Shown piece after piece: positions 9,401 to 17,277 of a stretch of DNA of 64,000 nt (its first letter is position 1; each line of letters opens with the position of its first letter). This stretch comes from Nonomuraea gerenzanensis (GTDB lineage: Bacteria > Actinomycetota > Actinomycetes > Streptosporangiales > Streptosporangiaceae), in assembly GCF_020215645.1 (NCBI RefSeq), contig NZ_CP084058.1, forward strand, positions 10,594,501-10,658,500. The letters are read 5' to 3'. The notes under the pieces were generated by a model, which was not told the DNA's origin, made no database searches, and was given only the letters and a program-made list of their open reading frames with translations. The translations under genes were made by a program, and so were the position numbers.

Positions 9401-9659
9401 CGGCCTCCGCCGTCGGCGAGCTGTATGGCCTGCGCCCCTTGGGCGGCTCCTGCGGCTCCTCGTCGGGGATCGGGGCGGCGAACGGCGGCATCCCCCACGG
9501 GGAGACCAGCGGTAAGCCGCGGGCCCGGTCGTCGGTGGGACCGGGTGGCGAGTGGCTGATCCTGGGCTCTTCAGAAGGGGAATGGGGTTCGGATGCGCCC
9601 TCGGGTCGAGGGTCGTCTTCCGGCGGTCGCCGTGGCGGTTCGCTGGGGCCGGAGGCCAC
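6420..9659 (-). CDS. Membrane-anchored extracellular beta-propeller protein
   Basis: A 1079-residue protein with three parts. Residues 1-325 are Pro/Arg/Glu-rich and disordered, including an ARSEA repeat tract (about 140-204). One transmembrane helix lies near residues 330-350 (IPIVLTVAAAVLVATGVLVW). The rest is a long series of blades with recurring SxDGxxW motifs (SPNGGKTWRLG, STDGYSWTAV, SADGESWKRV, SEDDGQSWET, SQDGLLWNRM), the BNR/Asp-box pattern of sialidase-like propellers. The topology puts the propeller outside the cell. No enzymatic residues were recognised, so it may be a binding or sensor protein. Good ribosome site: GGAGG 8 nt before GTG 9659. Confidence 0.8.
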   Translation of the reverse strand: MASGPSEPPRRPPEDDPRPEGASEPHSPSEEPRISHSPPGPTDDRARGLPLVSPWGMPPFAAPIPDEEPQEPPKGRRPYSSPTAEAEDEPRRRPRRVVNRPDKLVAGGPPRPDSGPPPGDPRPEAAASTAGRPDAPLQAAEAEAARSEAARSDAARSDAARSEAARSEAVRSEDARSDAARSEAARSEAARAEAVRGEALRGEAPGSEAVAASQADVPRVPRPRPEGDAVARDEAGEGATTGNGERKDRTPPYKLVYPLPAAEPRAPEPEPDALDAPDGDEPEVRRVGRPPAGRPTRPDLLAASTPATQGGRHHRGPAPAAVRRSTPARRGTRAIPIVLTVAAAVLVATGVLVWQWNDEDATGLRLEAGTGRSGDELFTIPAAGVGTDQKLNDMTSVGRAVVAVGSDTTSPTPRPLFLFSPNGGKTWRLGQVNGASTAIVRRVVGGEGRWLASGGDESTGERGLWTSTDGYSWTAVEASGLAAFRAGDRIEDIARTGSGFVAVGRTTGDDGGTGPAAWRSDEGRAWERVETRELGVRELKAVVAKGDTVVAIGVPADGEGSRVLRSANGGRDWQATGFQLPEATDPRAGTVAVLPKQFVLVPTRRRTVEGDVRVYCSPTGAQWSQCGSIGGLAPESVGVESMISYPSGVAAISPGGMGSYTVLTTTDGRSWAKRADLGNLTGATLRGFTISDGGTLFAGGDQAASDVDNQLVLMAAPPRGDAARVQLGEVEGLTRMARETNALASHDGRYVAVGSASGDAGLWTIKNWQSWKSMSLGGTGRQTLEDVAHGGRGWLAVGGTAPNAGVTDPLLVTSADGESWKRVNVTGDLARRPDQPYLRTDVVTAGREGYVLAGESRDQAGTVSAAMWFTPDMRKYTRSNKLPQGGVGVRVHDAIAAGEGYVAVGGSGTADQERTVVWHSADGVNWAARESVAPPDATSAGLRRITTYQGKLVAIGTALTNGARRAFAAVSEDDGQSWETAWLPADRAAAVYDLAAAQEGLVAVGWHGVPGEGDSAAWTSQDGLLWNRMALTKDRLAGQGTQWLSAVAVDGAEVVALGRSTTYSADHLILWTSSLTSSR
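9047..9240. repeat. 15-bp coding repeat tract (ARSEA)
   Basis: About 13 degenerate 15-bp units encode pentapeptides of the type AARSE, AARSD, AVRSE and AVRGE on the minus strand inside the disordered N-terminus of the propeller protein. Likely grows and shrinks by slippage. Confidence 0.75.
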
Positions 9660-9671
9660 GCGCCGTACCTC

Positions 9672-9773
9672 CTAGTCGAGCTCGTCGTACAGGTCGTTCC
9701 CGGCCGCGTACGCGGACCGTTCCAGGGCGGCGCGGAGGGACCCGCGCCGTCCCGACAGCATCCAGACCAGCAT
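9672..9773 (-). CDS. Possible 33-residue small protein upstream of the propeller gene
   Basis: An ATG-initiated frame of 33 codons reads MLVWMLSGRRGSLRAALERS and then AYAAGNDLYDELD, ending 12 nt before the start of the propeller gene; its stop codon lies right at the Shine-Dalgarno of that gene. The frame has coding-like codon use and stays open further upstream, so a longer GTG-initiated form is possible. The sequence would form a short amphipathic helix pair with an acidic end. No known family recognised and the ribosome site is weak, so this is a candidate only. Confidence 0.45.
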   Translation of the reverse strand: MLVWMLSGRRGSLRAALERSAYAAGNDLYDELD

Positions 9774-9830
9774 GACTCGGCCGGAAATACGAGACCTCTC
9801 TAGCGAGATTCCCCCCACCTCACGCCGGTT

Positions 9831-10817
9831 TTATTCCGAAATAGTCCTGATTGACTGCTTTTTAGCTAGATACATCACACCAAACGCATACACCCCGAGC
9901 TGCACCACGGTCCCGGCCAGCGCCTGCCACGGCACCGGCGTCTTCGCCTGATCCAGCGCGTCCTCCAACTCGCCCGCCGCCGCACTGAGCCCGAAGGCCA
10001 CCACGTTGTTGACCACGTGCAGCGCGATCGGCGCCTCCAGCCCGCCGGTGCGCACCGCCAGCCACGCCATCACGGCCCCGAACGCGAACACGTCCACCAG
10101 CCCCGCCCACGAGTACCCGTGCAACGACGCGAACAGCGCGGAGCCGATGAGGATGGACCAGACGGGGTTGCGCACGTGCGCCCCGACGGCCTGCATGAAC
10201 CAGCCGCGGAAGACGTACTCCTCGGCCGCCGCCTGGAACGGCACCAGCAGCAGGATCACGATGATCAGCGGCAGGAAGGCCGACCACCCGGCCCAGCCGA
10301 ACATGCCCGAGTCCTGGCCGGAGACCGACAGGGCGAGCCACTGCGCCACCTGCCCGAGCACCAGCGCCAGCACGGCCACCGCCGCGCACCGGGCCATCCA
10401 GGACCAGCGCAGCCGCCCCACCACGGACGAGAGCGTCCCCGGGCGGCGCCGCTGGACGAGCGCCGTCGTCCCCCACACGACCAGCAGCACGGGCGCGATG
10501 GACAGCAGCGTCATGGCCAGCCCGTACGCGTTGCCCCTGGGCAGCCCCGTCTCCGGGTCCACCGCCTCGGGCAGGCCGAAGAGCTCCGTCCCGAGCATGA
10601 ACAGGATCACGACCACGATGCCGACCGCCAGGAAGCCGGCGCCGACGATCAGCGTGCCGACGATCGCCCGCCACGGCCGCACCCCGGGGATCGCGGCGAG
10701 GTGGTCGAACCGGGCCCCGCGCGGGACGGCCACGAACCACGGCGGCGGCTGCCGCGGGTACGGATACCCGGCCGCCTGCGCGCCGGAAGGAAATTGGGGC
10801 CCCGGATTTTCCTGCAT
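9831..10817 (-). CDS. CPBP-family intramembrane metalloprotease
   Basis: A 328-residue polytopic membrane protein of the CPBP/Rce1 (Abi) family. The three catalytic motifs are intact: EEYVFRGW (EExxxR, around residue 200), FASLHG (FxxxH) and HVVNNV (HxxxN). About eight hydrophobic helices are visible after a Pro/Tyr-rich cytosolic N-terminus. Members cleave membrane-embedded or prenylated substrates; some take part in bacteriocin self-immunity. Its own substrate is not evident from the neighbours. It is divergent from the secreted-protein gene at 10917. Confidence 0.88.
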   Translation of the reverse strand: MQENPGPQFPSGAQAAGYPYPRQPPPWFVAVPRGARFDHLAAIPGVRPWRAIVGTLIVGAGFLAVGIVVVILFMLGTELFGLPEAVDPETGLPRGNAYGLAMTLLSIAPVLLVVWGTTALVQRRRPGTLSSVVGRLRWSWMARCAAVAVLALVLGQVAQWLALSVSGQDSGMFGWAGWSAFLPLIIVILLLVPFQAAAEEYVFRGWFMQAVGAHVRNPVWSILIGSALFASLHGYSWAGLVDVFAFGAVMAWLAVRTGGLEAPIALHVVNNVVAFGLSAAAGELEDALDQAKTPVPWQALAGTVVQLGVYAFGVMYLAKKQSIRTISE

Positions 10818-10916
10818 ATCTCCATTCTGTCCGCTTGATGCGCATTAGTTCACAGACGGTCCACCGTTTTAGGCGGATGCTCGTGGTCGTAGGCAATTCG
10901 ACCCTGGGAGCAGTCC

Positions 10917-11606
10917 ATGTCAAGGCTGGGACCTGTCATCACCCTCGCGGCGGGAGCAGTGCTCGCCCTGGGGCTCGGTGTCGCCAGCACCATCGCGACG
11001 CCGGCGGCCGAGGAAACGGCCGCCAACACCGCTGCGGAAGCACCACCTGTGGAGGAGAACACCGCGGCCGCATCACCCTCCCCCTCTCAGACGGCGCCCA
11101 AGAAGATCGCCAAGGCCGACTACGGCGGCCGGGTGAAGGGCAACGGCGCCCTCATCGCCATCTCGATCAGGAACGGCAAGGCCGTCGGCTACTTCTGCGA
11201 CGGCAGGACCGAGGCCTGGTTCAAGGGCTCGGAGTCCGACGGCCGGCTCCAGCTCAAGGGCGTGGCGAACGCCGGTTCCAAGGTGACGGCCGAGCTGGGC
11301 GGCGGCCGGGCCGAGGGCTGGGTCTCCGTCGGCGGCAAGAGGTGGGACTTCACGGCGCCCACCGTGGTCAAGCCGTCCGGCCTGTACCGCGCCACCGCCA
11401 TGGTCAGGGGCGCCAGGCTGCGCGCCGGCTGGATCGTGATCAAGAACCCGAACGGCGGCTACTACCAGGTCGGCGCCGCCTTCGCCGGAGAGGAGCAGCT
11501 CGACATCCCGCAGCTGAACAGCGAGCAGCCCACCGCCCCCGTGACCGTGGACGGCACCACCGTCAACCCCGAGGACGTCGACGGCTTCATCGAGGAGATG
11601 CAATGA
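10917..11606 (+). CDS. Secreted or membrane-anchored protein of unknown function
   Basis: A 229-residue protein with an N-terminal signal segment (ITLAAGAVLALGLGVAST), an Ala/Glu/Pro/Ser linker to about residue 65, and a compact beta-rich domain containing YGGRVKGNGALIAISI, GYFCDGRTEAWF and RAEGWVSVGGKRWDF. The repeated G-x-W/F patterns suggest a small barrel. ATG 10917 has GGGAG 6 nt upstream. Its stop overlaps the next gene's ATG by 4 nt (ATGA), so the two are translationally coupled and probably work together at the membrane. No named family recognised beyond this actinobacterial pairing. Confidence 0.8.
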   Translation: MSRLGPVITLAAGAVLALGLGVASTIATPAAEETAANTAAEAPPVEENTAAASPSPSQTAPKKIAKADYGGRVKGNGALIAISIRNGKAVGYFCDGRTEAWFKGSESDGRLQLKGVANAGSKVTAELGGGRAEGWVSVGGKRWDFTAPTVVKPSGLYRATAMVRGARLRAGWIVIKNPNGGYYQVGAAFAGEEQLDIPQLNSEQPTAPVTVDGTTVNPEDVDGFIEEMQ

Positions 11607-12151
11607 CCGCCACCCACCAGCAGCACCGCTCCCCCAGCGTGACCTCGTTACTGGTGCCGCTGCTCGTCGGCGGGCTCGTGGTGCTCGCGCTCGGCGTGTA
11701 CGGCCGGGCGCACACGCCGACGGGGTTCGCCGTCGGCGTGGCGGGCTTCTCCGCGGCGCTGCCGATGAAGGTCTGGCTGACCACCGGCGCGTTCGTGCTG
11801 GCGTTCGTGCAGGTGGTCTCGGCCCTGTCGATGTGGGGCAAGCTCGGGATCGACATCCCGCCCGCCGTGCACCGCTGGTCGGGCCGGCTGGCGTTCGTGC
11901 TCACGATCCCGGTCGCCTTCCACTGCCTGTACGCCCTCGGCCTGCAGTACGACGTCCCGCGCGTGCTCGCGCACTCGTTGCTCGGCTGCTTCTTCTACGG
12001 CGTGTTCACCGCGAAGATGCTGGCCCTGCCCAAGCGCGACACGCCGGGCTGGACGCTGCCCGTGCTCGGCGGGCTGGCGTTCACGGCGCTCGTCGGGCTC
12101 TGGCTGACCTCGTCGTTCTGGTTCTTCACCGCCGTCGGCTTCAAGGTGTGA
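11603..12151 (+). CDS. DUF6529 family membrane protein, cytochrome b561-like
   Basis: A 182-residue protein with five or so transmembrane helices. Histidines lie in or beside the helices: PAVHRWSGR, VAFHCLYALG and LAHSLLG, a pattern seen in b561/FRD-type membrane cytochromes that bind haem b. I infer transmembrane electron transfer. It is coupled by an ATGA overlap to the secreted protein at 10917, which would lie on the outer face and could be its redox partner. Its 3' end overlaps the convergent CoA-lyase gene by 11 nt. Confidence 0.78.
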   Translation: MTATHQQHRSPSVTSLLVPLLVGGLVVLALGVYGRAHTPTGFAVGVAGFSAALPMKVWLTTGAFVLAFVQVVSALSMWGKLGIDIPPAVHRWSGRLAFVLTIPVAFHCLYALGLQYDVPRVLAHSLLGCFFYGVFTAKMLALPKRDTPGWTLPVLGGLAFTALVGLWLTSSFWFFTAVGFKV

Positions 12152-13073
12152 AGCTCTTCGTCCTGCTCAGCCCGGCCGCCCGTCCCTTGGCGGCCACGAC
12201 GAGCGCCATCTTCCTGGAGGCCTCGTCGATCATCTCGTCGCCCAGCATGACCGCGCCGCGCTTCTCGACGGTGGTGTAGTGCTCGTACGCCTCCAGGATG
12301 AGCTCGGCGTGGTCATAGTCCTCCTGCGCCGGCGAGAACACCTCGTTGGCGGCGTCCACCTGCGCCGGATGCAGCACCCACTTGCCGTCGAACCCCAGCG
12401 CCGCCGCCCGCCGCGCGACCCTCGTGAAGCCCTCGACGTCCTTGATCTGCAGGTAGGGCCCGTCGATCACCTGGAGGTCGTGCATCCTGGCCGCCATGAG
12501 CAGCCGCATGAGGATGTAGTGGTAGGCGTCGCCCTCGACGTAGCCGGGCGGCTGCTCGCCGACGACCAGCGTGCGCATGTTGATGGAGGCCATGAAGTCG
12601 GCGGGGCCGAACACGAGCGTCTCCAGCCGCTTCGACGACCCGGCGATGGCGTCGGCGTTCACCAGGCCGCGGGCGTTCTCGATCTGCGCCTCGATGCCGA
12701 TGCGGCCCACCTCGTACCCCATGGTCTTCTCGATCTGCGTGAGCAGCGTGTCGAGCCAGACCACCTCGGTCGGGTCCTGCACCTTGGGCAGCATGAGGCA
12801 GTCGAGGAACGCTCCCGCCCCCTCGACGATCTCGATCACGTCGCGGTACGTCCACTGCGTCGTCAGGTCGTTCACCCTGACCACGCGGGTCTTGCCCGTC
12901 CAGTCGCCCTCGCGCAGGGCGGTCACGATGTTGGCCCGCGCCTCCTGCTTGGCCAGCGGCGCGACGGAGTCCTCCAGGTCGAGGAAGACCTCGTCCACGG
13001 GCAGGGTCTGGGCCTTCTCCAGGAACCGGGGGTTGCTGCCGGGCACGGCCAGCACTGAACGTCGTGAGCGCAT
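12141..13073 (-). CDS. HpcH/HpaI-family CoA-ester lyase (malyl/citramalyl/methylmalyl-CoA type)
   Basis: A 310-residue TIM-barrel lyase of the CitE/Mcl group. Typical motifs are RRSVLAVPGSNPRFLEKA at the N-terminus, EVFLDLEDSVAP (metal-binding acid), RVVRVNDL, LDCLMLPKV, IEAQIENARGLVNA and FGPADFMASI, with GFDGKWVLHPAQVDAAN near the end. Members cleave or form L-malyl-CoA or beta-methylmalyl-CoA, as in the ethylmalonyl-CoA pathway used by actinomycetes for C2 assimilation. TAGCGT (13080-13085) lies 6 nt before the ATG, indicating a leaderless start. Convergent overlap with the DUF6529 gene. Confidence 0.88.
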   Translation of the reverse strand: MRSRRSVLAVPGSNPRFLEKAQTLPVDEVFLDLEDSVAPLAKQEARANIVTALREGDWTGKTRVVRVNDLTTQWTYRDVIEIVEGAGAFLDCLMLPKVQDPTEVVWLDTLLTQIEKTMGYEVGRIGIEAQIENARGLVNADAIAGSSKRLETLVFGPADFMASINMRTLVVGEQPPGYVEGDAYHYILMRLLMAARMHDLQVIDGPYLQIKDVEGFTRVARRAAALGFDGKWVLHPAQVDAANEVFSPAQEDYDHAELILEAYEHYTTVEKRGAVMLGDEMIDEASRKMALVVAAKGRAAGLSRTKSFTP

Positions 13074-13139
13074 GCGGACACGCTACTGGACCAGGCAATG
13101 GCGCTTTCCGAAACCCGACGGCACCAGTCGGGACCCAGC

Positions 13140-13145
13140 TAGAGT
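13140..13145 (+). promoter_or_regulatory. -10 element of the ATPase-TOPRIM-DUF262 cassette
   Basis: TAGAGT, followed by 6 nt and the ATG at 13152; no ribosome site. This suggests a leaderless transcript and that the cassette carries its own promoter. No regulator gene accompanies it. Confidence 0.55.
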
Positions 13146-13151
13146 TGCGCC

Positions 13152-14420
13152 ATGGTCCTGCTGCGCATGGCGGTTGACAACTATCGTTGCTTCAAGGAGC
13201 GGCAGGAAATCGAGCTTCGTCCCATCACCGTGGTGCTCGGCAAGAACAACTCCGGTAAGAGCGCACTCACGCGGCTGCCGCTCCTGCTGGAGACCGGGAT
13301 TCGCACGGGTTCCACCCTTCCGCTCGATGTCGACGCTCTCGGCGACGACCCGCCCGATTTCCTCGACCTCGTCTACGGCCGGAATGTGCATCGCGCACTG
13401 AGACTGGAGTTCGCAGCGGGAGACCTCCGTCATGAGGTACGAGTGAAGGCGACGATCCAGAACATCGCCGAGCGGCGGACTCAGTTCGTCAGTGAACTGG
13501 AGATCGACTTTCGGGGCAGACGGGTGAATCTGGAGTGGCTCGGGGCCGACGTCGCGACGTACTCGATGACCGTGAACGACGGCCCCTCAGTCGAGACGCA
13601 TGTCACCTTCCGCGGGCTGCTCCCCCTCAGAGCCGACCACCCCGATCTCCCCGATGGCGGGCGCGACTGGCTCCAATCGCTCCGCTTCAGCATCAGGCAA
13701 GACATCGAGAGCACTCGCTATCTGAGCGCCTACAGGCAACGTCCGGCCAGGCTCACGCGCTTGCCGTCGCGGATGGCGGCAGAGGTCGGCGCTGCCGGCG
13801 AGAATGCCACGGGCATGCTGGTCAACGATCACGTCCGCGGGGATCGGACCTTGCTGGGATGCGTCAACGAGCTCCTCGGGGACAGTCTCGCCGGTTGGCG
13901 GCTTGAGATCGAGGCGCAGGGGCCGATGTACTCGGTCAACCTCCGGTCGGTGGCCGATCCCGCCCTCAGCGTCAATCTGCTCGATTCAGGCACCGGTGTC
14001 GCACAGGTTCTGCCCCTGCTCGTGCAACTGGCGGCCGACAGGAACGCCACGCCTCCTTACCGACGGTTACTGCATGTGATCGAAGAACCCGAACTCCACC
14101 TTCATCCGGCCTTTCACGCACTGCTGGCGGACCTGTTCATCGGGGGGGCGAAGCGCGGCAGGGGCCGCTTCCTGATCGAGACCCACAGCGAGACCATGTT
14201 GCTGCGGCTCCGCCGCCGCATCGCCGAAGGACGGATATCGTCGGACGACGTGGCCATCCACTTCGTGGATCACAGCGCGGGGTCATCCCAGGTGCGGCGC
14301 ATCAACATCGATGATCTCGGCAATCTCGACTACTGGCCCAGTGGTGTCTTCTCGGAGGATTTCGAGGAGACCAAGAAGCTGGCGGAGGCCCAGTTCGCCC
14401 GCGAGCGCCATGAGAGTTGA
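13152..14420 (+). CDS. OLD/AriA-like ABC-type ATPase of a putative defence cassette
   Basis: A 422-residue SMC/ABC-like ATPase. Walker A is GKNNSGKS (residues 30-37) directly after the first strand (NYRCF...ELRPITVVL). The signature-like region LLDSGTGVAQVLPLL lies near residue 276, Walker B is HVIEEPELHLHP near 308, and ETHSETMLLRLRRRI near 343 is the H-loop type seen in OLD-family and AAA_15/AAA_21 proteins. No nuclease domain is fused; the next gene supplies a TOPRIM-like one. The stop overlaps the next start by 11 nt. Base composition is visibly less GC-rich than the flanks. Proposed role: ATP-driven sensor of a phage-defence or restriction module. Confidence 0.85.
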   Translation: MVLLRMAVDNYRCFKERQEIELRPITVVLGKNNSGKSALTRLPLLLETGIRTGSTLPLDVDALGDDPPDFLDLVYGRNVHRALRLEFAAGDLRHEVRVKATIQNIAERRTQFVSELEIDFRGRRVNLEWLGADVATYSMTVNDGPSVETHVTFRGLLPLRADHPDLPDGGRDWLQSLRFSIRQDIESTRYLSAYRQRPARLTRLPSRMAAEVGAAGENATGMLVNDHVRGDRTLLGCVNELLGDSLAGWRLEIEAQGPMYSVNLRSVADPALSVNLLDSGTGVAQVLPLLVQLAADRNATPPYRRLLHVIEEPELHLHPAFHALLADLFIGGAKRGRGRFLIETHSETMLLRLRRRIAEGRISSDDVAIHFVDHSAGSSQVRRINIDDLGNLDYWPSGVFSEDFEETKKLAEAQFARERHES

Positions 14421-15375
14421 GCTGACGAGCGAGGCGTTCACCACCGAGGGCTTCGGCCTGATCGTCACGCTCATGCAGTACTTCGTCGAGAGCCGCCACG
14501 ATTGGGTGGTGGATCCGGGCCAGCTCGGGGGGGTCGATGACTACTTCCGGGATCACGCGCCGAAGATGGCCCAGACCTACGGTTTGCTCGCGAGCAAGGG
14601 CCTGGTCAGCCAGGCATGGACGGGCACGGCGGCGCCACGTTCCCGCCTGGTGTCCATAGGCCGCGAGAGCTTGTCCGACCATGTGTGGGATCTGGGTCGA
14701 TCGGCGCGGTTCGTCGTGGAGAACCAGGAGGGCGACCGGGCGTTCGTTCTCGCCCTCGCCCACGTCTTCGGCGCCAAGGACATCGTGGAGGCCTGCGAGA
14801 AGGGATGGCTCGAGTTCGTCCAGGGCGGCGGCAGCGGCGAGGTGCCCAAGGTCGTCAGACACGAGGAAGCAGCCTTCAGGCAGGTCAAGCGCGTGGCTTT
14901 TCTCCTGGACAGTGATCGGCTGATACCCGGCGAGCGCTCCAAGCACGAGGCGGCGGTGACCGAACTGCGGGCACTCGGGATATCCGGCCACATCCTGGAC
15001 TTCCGCGAGGCGGAGAACTACGTCCCCAACCGTATTTTAGCCGCGATCATCGAACACCCGGAAAGACTGACGGAAAAAATTCGTCATTTGAAAACGCTCA
15101 CGCCGCCACAGCGAGCCCACTTCGACATCAAAAACGGGTTCTGGGATCGCAAGAAATTCTGTGCGGCCGTCCCTGCCGCGCAGCAGGACCTCTACGGCGA
15201 TCTGGCCGAAAGCGTTAGGGTCGGACTGCGGCACGGCTTCGGGCATGGCCTCACCTTGGTCCTCCATCGGGAGGCAGAGGCGGGCAACGTGAAGGAAACC
15301 GATTTCGCCGCGCTCGGCCCCACGGTGGCCGAAGAACTGAAGACGCTGCTCGCACTGGTACGAGAGATCATCTAG
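14410..15375 (+). CDS. TOPRIM-like (DUF4435/OLD-type) putative nuclease
   Basis: A 321-residue protein I cannot assign to a family with certainty. The middle reads like a TOPRIM fold: a glutamate after a strand (RFVVENQEGDRAFVLAL, near residue 103), a glycine-rich turn (QGGGSGE), then an aspartate pair FLLDSDR near 166 and DFREAENYVPNRI near 200. The EAENY motif is characteristic of DUF4435 and OLD-type TOPRIM proteins. The N-terminal 90 residues may be a helical partner domain. Start ATG 14410 overlaps the ATPase gene by 11 nt and the DUF262 gene follows after 10 nt, so all three are translated together. Around 15030-15110 the DNA is unusually AT-rich for this genome, as after recent transfer. 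Confidence 0.7.
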   Translation: MRVELTSEAFTTEGFGLIVTLMQYFVESRHDWVVDPGQLGGVDDYFRDHAPKMAQTYGLLASKGLVSQAWTGTAAPRSRLVSIGRESLSDHVWDLGRSARFVVENQEGDRAFVLALAHVFGAKDIVEACEKGWLEFVQGGGSGEVPKVVRHEEAAFRQVKRVAFLLDSDRLIPGERSKHEAAVTELRALGISGHILDFREAENYVPNRILAAIIEHPERLTEKIRHLKTLTPPQRAHFDIKNGFWDRKKFCAAVPAAQQDLYGDLAESVRVGLRHGFGHGLTLVLHREAEAGNVKETDFAALGPTVAEELKTLLALVREII

Positions 15376-15385
15376 GAACTCAGGC

Positions 15386-17116
15386 ATGGCTGACAGGCAA
15401 GACGAACAAGGGCTGAACGGCCCCGAGGAGTACGCGGGGTCCGCCAATGAGATAGGAGTGCGCCCGGATGTCAACCTCCTGGAGACCTTCCTGGAGAACG
15501 TCCGCAAGGGTCAGCTTCGGGTTCCGAAGTTCCAGCGCCCTTTCGTCTGGCGCCCCGATCAGATGCTGGACCTGTTCGACAGCATCGAGCGAGGTTATCC
15601 CATTGGCAGCATGCTGCTCTGGGAAACTCCCGCAGCGCTCGAAAGCCTGGAGCACGTCGGCGGCCTCGCGATACCGGACGTGCCGCCCGGCCAGAGTGCG
15701 ACCTACATCCTCGACGGGCACCAGCGCCTGTCCACTCTGTACGCCAGCCTCTATCGTCCCGCCGCCTCCGATCCCAGTGATTCCACGGACTGGATCTGGC
15801 ACATTTACCGGGCGCTGGGCCAGCGTGACTCCCGCGCCAATCGTTATGTGCATTGGAAACATCCGAGCACACCGCCGGCACACTATCTCCCGATACGCTC
15901 GGTGCTCAGAACCCTGGACTTTCTCGCCTACGCCCGCAACCTGGCCAAGACCATGGGCGACGATCCTTTCTATGACGAACTGATCGAGGAGGCGGAGCAG
16001 GTCGCGCAACGAATCAAGTCGTACAAGGTCTCGGTCGTGACTCTCCTCGGCGGTAATCTCGCCCAGGCCGTCGAGGTCTTCTCCCGGGTGAACAGCAAGG
16101 GCCAGTCGATGAGCCCTGACCAGATGGTGTCCGCCCTCACCTACAAAGGCAGCGGCGAGGAAAGCCTCGCGAACAGCATCGCGGCCATCCTCGACCGGGT
16201 CGCGGCCGAAGGGTTCGGGGAGATCAACTCCACGACCGGATTCCGTGCCCTGCTCGCCGTGGCCGGCGAAGAGGAGGTGACCGGTGCCCGATGGGACGTC
16301 CTCGCCAGGCGGATGGAGGGGAAGGTCTCCCAAGCGGTTCAGGACACGGACGTCGCCCTGTCCAGAGCGGTCGCCTTCCTCCGCGACGACCTCGGGGTCC
16401 CGCTCGCCCGGCTCATCCCCTACAACAACCAGCTCATGCTGCTCACACTGTTCTTCCATCTCCGTCCTGAGCCCTCCGCTGAACAGGTCGAGGTGCTGAC
16501 CCGATGGTTCTGGATCACAGCATGGTCCGGACGCTTCGCCAGTGTGAACTCGACCACCAGCAGGCAGTCCATCCAGGACATGCGGGCGTTCGCCGACGGG
16601 GAGAAGAGCCTGCCCGAGTTCGCCGGGACTCAGGGCATGTTCGACTTCGCCGATCAGCGGGCTCGCCCTTACCCCGACAGGTTCGACCTACGCAGTGCAC
16701 GCGTCCGGGCCTACCTTCTGTGGGAACTCACGGAATTTCCGCTGAGAACAACTCCCGGAGGAAGGCAGTACTCGGCTGTCGAAGCCATCCGGCGCCTGGA
16801 CTCTGCGGCGTTCCGGAGAATCTCCAACAAGACCGGCCTGCCCAATGGATCCAATCCCGCGAACCGGTTGGTCCTGGAGGTCAATCCGGGCCTCACGGCG
16901 CGCTCGTATCTGCATGACCTGCGCCATTCGCCCTCGGGCCTCGGTGATCTGGGCATACCCGATATGGCCTTCGACTTGCTGGCGGCAGGAGACGACGAAA
17001 GGTTCATCGATCTGCGGGCGGCCGAGCTCGCCCGCAGGGAGCGCCGGTTCATCGAGTCAGTGGGCGCCATCGTGCCGCGGACCTACACCGGCGAGGCGGA
17101 AATCGATACCGAATGA
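15386..17116 (+). CDS. DUF262 (GmrSD-type N-terminal) domain protein
   Basis: A 576-residue protein. DUF262 motifs are visible near the N-terminus: LRVPKFQRPFVWRPDQMLDL (residues about 45-64) and the DGQQR-type motif as ILDGHQRLSTLY near 108, the ParB-like NTPase/QR centre of GmrS-like proteins. Typical later elements include VEVFSRVNSKGQSMSPDQMV and a C-terminal NPANRLVLEVNPG. I do not see an intact HNH (DUF1524) histidine pair, so nuclease activity of the C-terminus is doubtful. DUF262 proteins act in type IV restriction and phosphorothioate-linked defence (GmrSD, SspE). It is the third gene of the cassette. Confidence 0.85.
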   Translation: MADRQDEQGLNGPEEYAGSANEIGVRPDVNLLETFLENVRKGQLRVPKFQRPFVWRPDQMLDLFDSIERGYPIGSMLLWETPAALESLEHVGGLAIPDVPPGQSATYILDGHQRLSTLYASLYRPAASDPSDSTDWIWHIYRALGQRDSRANRYVHWKHPSTPPAHYLPIRSVLRTLDFLAYARNLAKTMGDDPFYDELIEEAEQVAQRIKSYKVSVVTLLGGNLAQAVEVFSRVNSKGQSMSPDQMVSALTYKGSGEESLANSIAAILDRVAAEGFGEINSTTGFRALLAVAGEEEVTGARWDVLARRMEGKVSQAVQDTDVALSRAVAFLRDDLGVPLARLIPYNNQLMLLTLFFHLRPEPSAEQVEVLTRWFWITAWSGRFASVNSTTSRQSIQDMRAFADGEKSLPEFAGTQGMFDFADQRARPYPDRFDLRSARVRAYLLWELTEFPLRTTPGGRQYSAVEAIRRLDSAAFRRISNKTGLPNGSNPANRLVLEVNPGLTARSYLHDLRHSPSGLGDLGIPDMAFDLLAAGDDERFIDLRAAELARRERRFIESVGAIVPRTYTGEAEIDTE

Positions 17117-17277
17117 TCCGTCGTGCCTCGCACACGGAGCCGTACGGCTCGGCCCAGCCGGGCACTCGGGGGTGCCGAGCGCTCGGCGGCCCAAGCGGAC
17201 GGGGCTGCGAGCAATCTTCCGCATGCCCCTCATGACAGGATCGTGGTGGCGGTGCTTCGCGGGCTACAGTCGGATCC

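Noticed and set aside
6009..9515. A 1168-codon plus-strand frame
   Set aside because: Mirror frame of the Nudix and propeller genes, with low-complexity Arg/Ala/Gly sequence and no ribosome site.
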